Origin: Chloroflexota bacterium
GTDB taxonomy: Bacteria > Chloroflexota > Limnocylindria > QHBO01
Assembly (NCBI GenBank): GCA_013820865.1
Contig: JACDHU010000098.1
Location: 1 to 6,621 of the forward strand
DNA: 6,621 nucleotides
Direction of reading: 5' to 3'
Below, one piece after another: positions 1-6,006 of this stretch. The position numbers and the translations under genes were made by a program. Every line of letters starts with the position of its first letter. Within the stretch, counting starts at the first letter, position 1. The notes below the pieces were generated by a model that saw only the letters and a list, made by a program, of their open reading frames with translations, had not been told where the DNA came from and did no database searches.

Positions 1-458
1 CCGAACATGGCCTCCCAGTTCGATGGCGGGCCTCCACCCGGTGAGGCATCGGCCCAGATGTACCAATCGCGCTTCGGATCGTCGCGCGAGGAGCGCGAGG
101 CGCGGAACCAGGGATGCTCGACCGAGGTATGACACGGCACCAGGTCCATGAGGAAGCGCAGGCCCCGCGCATGGCATGCCTCGATGAGGGCGTCGAGATC
201 CGCGAGCGTGCCGTACTCGGGCGCGATATCGGTGTAGTCGCTGATGTCGTACCCGAAGTCATGCTGTGGGCTCGGGTAGATGGGGGAGAGCCAGATGGCG
301 TCCACGCCCAGGGAGGCATCGGTCCCACGCAGGTGATCCAGCCGGCCAAGAATGCCGGCAAGGTCGCCGATCCCGTCGCCGTTGTCATCGGCGAAGCTGC
401 GTGGATAGACCTGGTAGATGACGGCGCCTCGCCACCAGGGTTCGTGCTGCTGATTCAC
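1..458 (-). CDS. GH13 alpha-glucosidase / oligo-1,6-glucosidase-like enzyme, N-terminal part (3' end outside window)
   Basis: The first 152 residues are visible and match the N-terminal half of a GH13 (alpha-amylase superfamily) catalytic barrel. In order they show WWRGAVIYQVYPRSF at the first strand (residues 8-22), a calcium-loop-like DDNGDGIGDL (24-33), LGVDAIWLSPIYPSP (50-64), DFGYDISDY (67-75), and conserved region I as DLVPCHTS (105-112). The family hydrolyses or transfers alpha-glucosyl units of malto- or isomalto-oligosaccharides, trehalose or sucrose. The catalytic Asp and Glu lie beyond the window edge, so the substrate cannot be called. Region I normally reads D-x-V-x-N-H; here Cys109 replaces the Asn. 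The GTG at 458 is the only plausible start: an in-frame TAG lies four codons upstream at 468-470 and the family's N-terminal motif begins just downstream. No Shine-Dalgarno is visible, but a TAGACT box ends 6 nt before the GTG. No signal peptide is seen, so the enzyme is probably cytoplasmic. Confidence 0.92.
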   Translation of the reverse strand, partial: MNQQHEPWWRGAVIYQVYPRSFADDNGDGIGDLAGILGRLDHLRGTDASLGVDAIWLSPIYPSPQHDFGYDISDYTDIAPEYGTLADLDALIEACHARGLRFLMDLVPCHTSVEHPWFRASRSSRDDPKRDWYIWADASPGGGPPSNWEAMF

Positions 459-464
459 GCTTTG

Positions 465-470
465 AGTCTA
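465..470 (-). promoter_or_regulatory. Candidate -10 box for a leaderless GH13 transcript
   Basis: The minus strand reads TAGACT, then 6 nt, then the GTG start of the GH13 gene. A TAnnnT box about 6-7 nt before a start codon is the usual arrangement for leaderless mRNAs in actinobacteria and some other high-GC phyla. It would explain the missing ribosome binding site. No convincing -35 hexamer is seen, and a TAnnnT match occurs easily by chance. Confidence 0.3.
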
Positions 471-606
471 CGGATCGGGTGCGATCAGCGGCGGCGCTTC
501 TTGCGGAGAATCCCACGACTCGTCCGCATGACCGATCTGGATGAGTGCCCGGAGGCCACGCTCACCGGCGTCACCTGAAGTTCCGCTTGAGTGTCGCTTT
601 TCGCGA

Positions 607-1440
607 TCAGTGCTGGCCGAGGGTTCCCTGCACCCGAAGACGGTGCTCGGTTGCCAGCCAGGCGCGGCGCCCGACGAGAAGCAAACCGAGGCTGGTCATC
701 ACGAGCATGGCCCACTCGAGTGGGATGGGCAGGATCGGTCGGGTGTCGAGTGCGGCGACGCGCATGAGGTCGAGCGCATGCGTGGTCGGGAGCAGGTAGG
801 CGACCCATCGCACGAGCTCGGGCAGCACGACGATCGGGAAGGCGGCGCCGGACAGGAGCACGAACAGGAAGTCGGCCGCGTCGACGAAGAAGTTCGCGTC
901 GCGCATACGGAGAACGACCGCACCGATCAGGTAGCCGATGCCGAGGACGCCCACCGAGGTGATCGCGAGCACCGGGATGGCGATGGTCAGGCGCGGGACC
1001 AGCGAAGCCCCGAAGAGCCAGATGCCGATGAGGACCAGGATGATCGTGGCCGCCACCGCCAGGATCAAACCCGCGATCGTCATGCCGATGACGAACGTCT
1101 CGCGCCGGGTCGGCGTCAGCCAGGCCGGTTCCAGCGTGCCGGCGTCGAGCTCGCGCTTGATGGCGAAGGCGACGCCCCAGAAGCCGGCGGAGGCCAGGTT
1201 CAGCGCCAGCATGCCGAGGAACAGGTAGCCGACGATGTCAGTCGTGCCCGCCGTCTCGGCCAGGCCCACCGCCTCGCCGCCGATGGCGAAGGTTGCGCCC
1301 AGCAGGATTCCCGGAATCAGCGTCTGGTACAGCGGCTGAATCACCTGGTTCACCGCGTTGAGCCGATACCTCCCGAAGATCTGGAGCTCCTTGCGCGCGA
1401 TGGCCACGGCCGCCCGCACCTCGAGGCGCAGCTCGTCCAT
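607..1440 (-). CDS. ABC-2 type transporter permease, second subunit (277 aa)
   Basis: This is the second integral membrane subunit of the exporter encoded by this operon. It has the ABC-2 permease plan: a short cytoplasmic N-terminus and about six hydrophobic segments (roughly residues 30-53, 68-93, 117-145, 151-177, 187-208 and 241-258). The segment LDAGTLEPAWLTPTRRETF (98-116) fits the cytoplasmic coupling element between TM2 and TM3. It is a paralogue of the upstream permease: SGAAFPIVVLP here (197-207) matches CGMSFPIVVLP there, followed in both by a conserved LPxT stretch, so the two probably form a heterodimer. The ATG at 1440 shares one base with the upstream stop (TGATG), indicating translational coupling and fixing the start; the open frame reaching back to 1686 is antisense-like extension within the neighbour. 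It is the last gene of the operon. No clear terminator follows before the GH13 gene 148 nt downstream. Confidence 0.9.
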   Translation of the reverse strand: MDELRLEVRAAVAIARKELQIFGRYRLNAVNQVIQPLYQTLIPGILLGATFAIGGEAVGLAETAGTTDIVGYLFLGMLALNLASAGFWGVAFAIKRELDAGTLEPAWLTPTRRETFVIGMTIAGLILAVAATIILVLIGIWLFGASLVPRLTIAIPVLAITSVGVLGIGYLIGAVVLRMRDANFFVDAADFLFVLLSGAAFPIVVLPELVRWVAYLLPTTHALDLMRVAALDTRPILPIPLEWAMLVMTSLGLLLVGRRAWLATEHRLRVQGTLGQH

Positions 1441-2281
1441 CAGTATTGCGCCAGGCGGCCGCCGCGCCGTGCGTGCTGCTCGGTCCGCTTGAATGCGAAC
1501 GCGGCGAGCAGCGAGAGCACCACGCCCATCCCGGTCAGGACCGCGAGGTCGCCGATGATGCGGCCAAGCTCGGTCCCGGCGAGCAGCACTGCGCGCAGGT
1601 CGGCGATGAGGTAGGTCGGCGGGAGCGCGAGGGCGAGCGTCTGTCCCCAGTCGGGGAGCACGACGATGGGAAAGCTCATGCCGCATACCGCGGTGAACAG
1701 GCCGCGAACGCCCTGCACCAGCGCGTGGACGTCACCGAAGCGCAGGACCACGGCCGCGAAGAGTGCGCCGATCGCATACAGCGCCGGGGTCGCGACGATG
1801 ATCACGGCGAAGGCTCGAAGGGCCTCGAATGGACCGATGGTGACGCCGAAGCCGATCCACAGCGCCAGCCCGACCACGACGAAGATCCACGCCGCCCAGA
1901 CGAGCTGGCTCACCGCCGGTCCGAACAGGATGACGAGCCGCGAGACGGGGGTCATGAAGATCGCCTCGAGCGATCCGCGGATCTGCTCGGTGCGCAGGCT
2001 TGTGCCGGGGCCCCACAAGATGAGGCTCAACCACATATAGGCCGACCAGCCGACGAACAGGAAGCCGGCGATCTCGTTCGTCCCCGTGCGGGCCGCAAAG
2101 GCCGCCGCCGTGTCCTCCCTGCCACCCGCGAACGCCTGGGCCTGGAAGACGAAAGCGAGTGGCAGAGCGATCGGCCAGAAGATGAACGAGAGGAAGGATC
2201 CGGGGTAGCGGCGCAGGATGCGCCAGTCCTTGCGGGCGCCGGAGCCGAATGCGCGGAGGTCTGCCCGGAAATCGGTGACGT

Positions 2282-2285
<4 letters not shown>
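1440..2285 (-). CDS. ABC-2 type transporter permease, first subunit (281 aa)
   Basis: This is an integral membrane subunit of a DrrB/NatB-like ABC-2 exporter. Hydrophobic segments fall at about residues 30-50, 73-92, 118-148, 156-181, 193-211 and 244-265. A polar loop at 53-70 follows TM1, and a basic tail (266-278, rich in Lys, Arg and His) is probably cytoplasmic. The stretch RGSLEAIFMTPVSRLVIL (103-120) is the typical coupling-helix region of ABC-2 permeases, which contacts the ATPase. The ATG at 2285 overlaps the ATPase stop by 4 nt (ATGA), so start and coupling are clear. The end overlaps the next permease by 1 nt. Family members export drugs, lipids, polysaccharides or sodium; the substrate cannot be read from this sequence. 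The neighbouring regulatory-type genes suggest a stress-induced export role, which is inference. Confidence 0.9.
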
Positions 2286-3294
<1,009 letters not shown>

Positions 3295-3298
<4 letters not shown>

Positions 3299-3714
3299 TC
3301 GACGCTGATGAGGACGCCGCTGCCGTCCTCCTCTTCGATGTCGACGATTGCTCCTGTCGTCCCTGCCTGGACGGCGTCACGGATGCGCCGGGTCTGGTCG
3401 CCACCTAGCCCGGGAACGAATTGCAGGGCGGTTTCGACGAACCCGATCGGGATACGCAAGTTCACCACCTGCCGCCCTCGCTCCGTGACACGAATGCGAA
3501 GTTGACGGCCGCTGCGCGCGTGCCGCGCATGCCCAGTATCCGCGGCCGCCAGCCGGTCCAAACCGTCGACACCTCGGGTGCGGCGGTCGTCATCATCCGG
3601 TTCCGCAGTTTGTTGTTCGGCGCGGGTCAGGGCGTCGATGATCGGTGATGCCTCGTCGGGCGTCAGCTTTCCCTCGGCCACGAGGCGTAGGACGGTCTCC
3701 AGTTCCTCAGGCAT
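3295..3714 (-). CDS. Small SHOCT-like domain protein of unknown function (139 aa)
   Basis: The first 30 residues are a SHOCT-like helical hairpin with TVLRLVAEGKLTPDEA (7-22), related to the module found in bacterial YvlB/LiaX-type and DUF2089 proteins. A charged, presumably disordered linker follows (about 33-69, Asp-rich then Arg/His-rich). The C-terminal domain (70-139) looks like a compact alpha/beta fold: strand LRIRVTERG, strand VVNLRIPIGF, a helix around 93-120, and strands IVDIEEED and VLISVE. I cannot name this last domain. No signal peptide or transmembrane helix is present. The start at 3714 is preferred because it gives an 8-nt overlap with the previous stop and begins exactly at the SHOCT-like helix. 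The upstream ATG at 3801 would add 29 residues that merely read the neighbouring gene in another frame. The stop overlaps the ATPase start by 4 nt, so the product is made alongside the exporter; an adaptor or regulatory role is inferred. Confidence 0.85.
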
Positions 3715-4702
3715 CGTGGGTGCCTCCGGCCAGACGGCGCCCCGCCTCATCGACGTCGATCTCGCCCCGCTCGAGTGCCTTGAGGATCGACAGTTGCTCA
3801 TTCTCGGGGACCGACGCCGTCGGCGGCTGCGGGGGACGCGGGGGAGCGGGTGGCCCAGGCGCAGCGACTCGACGTGCTGCGCCGACCGAGACGTCGCCCG
3901 ACATCGAGCTGAAGAGGAGACTTGGGCCGTTCGATCCGATCACGTAGCGTCGCCGGTCGCGGGTGCCCTCTGACCGATGCGGCAGGCTGACGCCGACGTC
4001 GGTCGACAGGCCGCGCACTTCGAGCAAAAGGTCGCCGACGAGGCCCAGCGACATGTCACCGCTGACCGATTCGACTCGATGCTGATGCCTCGTGCCGAGG
4101 GCTCCCTCCACCTCGAGGTCACCGCTGACCGTGACGAGCCGCAGCTCGTCGAAGCTCGGCGCGAACGCGGAGACATCGCCGCTCACGGTGTGTATCTCGA
4201 GACGGATCGGCTCCTCAGCTCTCAGGCTGATGTCGCTCGACACGCCGCGCACGCGGAGCTCGCCGCCGGAGTCGTCGAGGACGACGTCACCCGACACGGT
4301 TCGGTACTGTTGAATCCCGCGGAAGCCCGTCGCCGTGACATCCGCGCTGACGCCACCGTAGACCACCTTTGCGCCGGCGGGGATGTCCGCGGTGATGCTG
4401 GTGTCGACGCGGGCGCCACCGATCCCGAGGATTCGCACGATCGAGCCGAGGCCCAGATCACCCTGCTTCGGCTCGGAGACCTCGAGCTCGCCAACATCCT
4501 CGCGGACCCGGAATCGGGCGCGCTCGAACGCGCCATCCGCCTCGGAATCGGAGGAGGCACGCACGTTGAATTCGATGTTCACACGGGCCACGGTCCCCCC
4601 GACGGCCCGGAGCTCCACGTCCTGGTTGGTGACCTGCAGCGCGAACAGACCATCGCCGCCGATGTCATGCTCGATCTCCTGGCTCCGCACGAATGTCGCC
4701 AT
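3707..4702 (-). CDS. DUF4097-family beta-repeat protein with C-terminal SHOCT-like module (331 aa)
   Basis: The core is a run of short beta repeats centred on [GTS]-[VLM]-S-[GAST]-D. They occur near residues 116, 135, 153, 172, 191, 212, 231 and 266, spaced by about 18-21 residues until the last. This matches the DUF4097 (putative 'adhesin') family and predicts a right-handed beta-solenoid. An N-terminal region of about 110 residues precedes it, also beta-rich. A proline-rich linker (282-294, PGPPAPPRPPQPP) leads to a SHOCT-like tail with SILKALERGEIDVDEA (305-320). No signal peptide or membrane helix is visible, so despite the family nickname this copy looks cytoplasmic. The ATG at 4702 shares one base with the upstream stop (TGATG). 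The proteins on either side carry the same SHOCT-like module, which suggests physical association. Family relatives sit in envelope-stress operons (YvlB, LiaX); the role here is unproven. Confidence 0.9.
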   Translation of the reverse strand: MATFVRSQEIEHDIGGDGLFALQVTNQDVELRAVGGTVARVNIEFNVRASSDSEADGAFERARFRVREDVGELEVSEPKQGDLGLGSIVRILGIGGARVDTSITADIPAGAKVVYGGVSADVTATGFRGIQQYRTVSGDVVLDDSGGELRVRGVSSDISLRAEEPIRLEIHTVSGDVSAFAPSFDELRLVTVSGDLEVEGALGTRHQHRVESVSGDMSLGLVGDLLLEVRGLSTDVGVSLPHRSEGTRDRRRYVIGSNGPSLLFSSMSGDVSVGAARRVAAPGPPAPPRPPQPPTASVPENEQLSILKALERGEIDVDEAGRRLAGGTHDA

Positions 4703-5121
4703 CAGTTCGTGCTTCCGAGGGAGCGAAGCTGCGCGGCCGCCTCATCGGCGTCGATCTCCTTGCGGGCGAGGCGCTCGAGGATGGAGCGTCGCTCATCGGC
4801 GCCCTCCGGTGCCGCAGGCGCGTCGAAGTCATTGGCCTCCTCGTCATCGGGCGTATCGGACAGTCCAAGCGCTCGGACCAGGCTATCGACCCGCCCGCGG
4901 ACGGTGGGATAGCTGATCCCGAGCTCGCGCTCCATCTCCTTGAGGTTGCCGCGCGATCGGAGGAAGCTCTCGAGCAGGCTCATCTGCTCCCGGTCGAGCC
5001 GGCCGAACCGGCCGACGCCGAACTCGCCTTCGAGGGCGGTACCGCAGGCGCGACAGTGCAGGCGTGTGATGGTCAACTCGTCGGTACAGACGGGGCACGT
5101 GGCGATGACGTCATGGACCAT
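4702..5121 (-). CDS. DUF2089 family protein: zinc ribbon, helix-turn-helix and SHOCT-like tail (139 aa)
   Basis: A small protein with three parts. An N-terminal zinc ribbon has CPVC and CRAC pairs (Cys9, Cys12, Cys23, Cys26). A central region (about 40-88) contains GNLKEMERELGISYPTVRGR, a helix-turn-helix-like motif typical of DUF2089. After an acidic linker (90-110) comes a C-terminal SHOCT-like module with SILERLARKEIDADEA (113-128). The architecture suggests a DNA-binding regulator, possibly of its own operon, but DNA binding is inferred from the motif. The ATG at 5121 starts immediately before the conserved ribbon; the same frame stays open upstream to 5667, but that stretch crosses the promoter region and lacks family similarity. 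The start has only a weak AGGC-type ribosome binding site and lies 2 nt after the stop of a small ORF that has a strong one, so coupled translation is plausible. The stop overlaps the DUF4097 start by 1 nt. Confidence 0.93.
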   Translation of the reverse strand: MVHDVIATCPVCTDELTITRLHCRACGTALEGEFGVGRFGRLDREQMSLLESFLRSRGNLKEMERELGISYPTVRGRVDSLVRALGLSDTPDDEEANDFDAPAAPEGADERRSILERLARKEIDADEAAAQLRSLGSTN

Positions 5122-5123
5122 GC

Positions 5124-5267
5124 CTAGCGCCTGCTTCCCAGGACGGGTGCGCGTCGCGCGATCGGCAACTGGTAGATGCGCCGCGCCGGATGCCCGGCCA
5201 CGGGTCGGCGCGCCCGGGACTGGTCGTCGAACTTGGCCACTGGATGGAAGAGTCGGTAGGAAAACAT
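5124..5267 (-). CDS. Possible small basic protein or leader peptide, 47 aa, upstream of DUF2089
   Basis: An ATG at 5267 opens a 47-codon frame ending in TAG at 5124-5126, only 2 nt before the DUF2089 start. It is preceded by AAGGAG at 5277-5282 with a 9-nt spacer, the strongest Shine-Dalgarno in the window, and lies about 55 nt downstream of the predicted transcription start. The third codon positions are about 80 percent G or C, similar to real genes here, although the local base composition would also favour that. The product begins MFSYRLFHPVAKFDD and becomes very arginine-rich (11 Arg), with no Cys, membrane helix or known domain that I recognise. It could be a regulatory leader whose translation feeds ribosomes to DUF2089, or a small functional protein. 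It could also be a chance frame. Confidence 0.5.
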   Translation of the reverse strand: MFSYRLFHPVAKFDDQSRARRPVAGHPARRIYQLPIARRAPVLGSRR

Positions 5268-5276
5268 CAGTGCTGG

Positions 5277-5282
5277 CTCCTT
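5277..5282 (-). promoter_or_regulatory. Strong ribosome binding site for the 47-aa ORF
   Basis: The minus strand reads AAGGAG, complementary to the 16S rRNA anti-Shine-Dalgarno, 9 nt before the ATG at 5267. It is the main reason to take the small ORF seriously, since the other internal starts of the operon rely on overlaps. Confidence 0.6.
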
Positions 5283-5299
5283 GACCAGTAGTTGGAGTG

Positions 5300-5308
5300 G
5301 ACTTGCTA
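5300..5308 (+). repeat. GACTTGCTA repeat, copy 1 (promoter region)
   Basis: This nine-base GACTTGCTA is repeated exactly at 5382-5390, 82 bp away, in the same orientation. An inverted CAAGTC core lies between them at 5355-5360, next to the -35 hexamer. It may be a regulator half-site; chance cannot be excluded for so short a word. Confidence 0.4.
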
Positions 5309-5310
5309 AT

Positions 5311-5328
5311 GGATGTATGTCGGATGTA
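5311..5328 (+). repeat. Paired GGATGTA direct repeat, 11-bp period
   Basis: GGATGTA occurs at 5311-5317 and again at 5322-5328, exactly 11 bp apart, so both copies would face the same side of the helix. The pair covers the predicted transcription start and the edge of the -10 box of the minus-strand promoter, a typical place for a repressor operator. No regulator can be assigned from sequence alone. Confidence 0.4.
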
Positions 5329-5357
5329 ATGTAGGGCGCAGACAGTGTATATGTCAA
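5328..5357 (-). promoter_or_regulatory. Predicted sigma70-type promoter for the DUF2089-ABC exporter operon
   Basis: On the minus strand a perfect TTGACA (5357-5352) is followed after 18 nt by TACATT (5333-5328, four of six matches to TATAAT). Transcription would begin near 5321, giving a leader of about 55 nt to the small ORF and about 200 nt to DUF2089. The region is clearly more AT-rich than the surrounding genes. An alternative -10, TATACA at 5351-5346, lacks a suitable -35. Short repeats overlap the core promoter, so regulation here is likely. Confidence 0.55.
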
Positions 5358-5381
5358 GTCTGTTTACTAAATCGTGATATT

Positions 5382-5390
5382 GACTTGCTA
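5382..5390 (+). repeat. GACTTGCTA repeat, copy 2 (promoter region)
   Basis: This is the second exact copy of the nine-base word at 5300-5308. With CAAGTC at 5355-5360 it forms an inverted pair around a 21-nt AT-rich spacer, upstream of the -35 hexamer of the minus-strand operon and also upstream of the plus-strand J-domain gene. It could serve both divergent units. Confidence 0.4.
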
Positions 5391-5452
5391 CGTCTGAGGT
5401 GGCGTAGCCCCGTTCGCGCCAAGCCCAAAGGCAGTACCATGCAGACGGATTC

Positions 5453-5923
5453 ATGAACATGCGCCTACTCCCGTACAATCCCCAGCGCGACGCGTATCGC
5501 CTGCTTGGCATCCGCGCAAGTGCGTCAACCGATGAGATCACCGCTGCCTGCCGGCGCCTGGCTCGTACGTTCCATCCGGATCGGAATGGCTCCGAGCGCG
5601 CGAATGCCGAGATGCAGGTCGTCAACGCGGTGCGCCGTGTCATGACCGATCCGGAAGCGCGAGCCATCTACGACCGAGAGCGGTCAAGATTCCAGGCTGA
5701 GCTGGCTCGCCCGACGAGGCCGATGCGCGAATCGTGGCCGCCGATGCAGGTGCGTCGCCATGAGCGGTCGCCCAGCTCGCGCTATGCCCGCGCGGTCATG
5801 ATCGGTCTACGGACGACCCTCGTGGAACTGGCACCGACGCGCTGTCAAGGATGCCGCATCGTGATCGAGCGCGACGACGCCTACTGCGCCGCCTGCGGAA
5901 CCCCGCTCCTCATCGGCGGCTGA
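5453..5923 (+). CDS. Small J-domain (DnaJ-like) protein with C-terminal zinc ribbon (156 aa)
   Basis: The J-domain spans about residues 12-75 and includes the HPD tripeptide at 41-43 that stimulates Hsp70 (DnaK) ATPase activity, with helix III ending in DPEARAIYDRER (66-77). A basic, proline-containing linker follows (about 78-115). The tail holds two Cys pairs, CQGC (131-134) and CAAC (145-148), forming a likely zinc ribbon. It lacks the Gly/Phe region, the four-repeat zinc domain and the client-binding domains of true DnaJ, so it is a specialised J-protein that would bring DnaK to a particular client; the client is unknown. It is divergent from the DUF2089 operon. The start at 5453 is the first possible one after an in-frame TAG at 5405; ATG 5459 is an alternative. 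Its own ribosome binding site is poor, and a five-codon ORF (5439-5456) with AAAGG 7 nt upstream overlaps the start as ATGA. Confidence 0.88.
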   Translation: MNMRLLPYNPQRDAYRLLGIRASASTDEITAACRRLARTFHPDRNGSERANAEMQVVNAVRRVMTDPEARAIYDRERSRFQAELARPTRPMRESWPPMQVRRHERSPSSRYARAVMIGLRTTLVELAPTRCQGCRIVIERDDAYCAACGTPLLIGG

Positions 5924-5927
5924 CGGG

Positions 5928-5947
5928 CACGCGTCATCACGCGTCAT
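5928..5947 (+). repeat. Tandem 10-bp repeat between converging genes
   Basis: CACGCGTCAT occurs twice in direct tandem just after the J-domain gene stop. It contains the palindrome ACGCGT in each copy. No T-run or strong hairpin accompanies it, so it does not look like an intrinsic terminator. The 83-bp gap to the aceE end holds nothing else that I can identify. Confidence 0.6.
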
Positions 5948-6006
5948 CCGCGGCCGAGATATCGCCGAATCCTGGCCAAATGTGTCGCATCCGGACGCGC
6001 CGAAGG

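Noticed and set aside
485..529. Fourteen-codon basic ORF (MRTSRGILRKKRRR) between the second permease and the GH13 gene
   Set aside because: No ribosome binding site or family is evident, and so short a frame is expected by chance. It would need conservation to be credible.
543..563. Possible terminator hairpin after the second permease (GAGTGCCC / CACGCTC)
   Set aside because: Pairing is broken by mismatches and there is no T-run, so no intrinsic terminator is supported.
541..1614. Long plus-strand open frame of 357 codons
   Set aside because: It is antisense to the second permease, has a low-complexity Arg/Asp/Glu/Gln-rich translation and no recognisable domain. Such frames are usual opposite GC-rich genes.
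3715..3801. Earlier start (3801) for the SHOCT-like small protein
   Set aside because: The added 29 residues only read the DUF4097 3' end in another frame. The 3714 start begins at the conserved module and gives an operon-like 8-nt overlap.
3977..4912. Plus-strand open frame of 311 codons
   Set aside because: It is antisense to the DUF4097 and DUF2089 genes. Its apparent regularity mirrors the DUF4097 repeats on the other strand.
5380..5408. Plus-strand promoter for the J-domain gene starting at TTGACT
   Set aside because: The -35-like hexamer is good, but nothing resembling a -10 box lies 16-18 nt downstream (CGTAGC).
4702..5667. N-terminal extension of DUF2089 to 321 residues
   Set aside because: The extra 182 residues run through the AT-rich promoter region and antisense to the J-domain gene, and show no family similarity. 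The ATG at 5121 abuts the conserved zinc ribbon.
5985..6002. Near-palindrome around CATCCGGACG as a bidirectional terminator
   Set aside because: It has no loop and no flanking T-run or A-run. A dyad without those parts is not enough.
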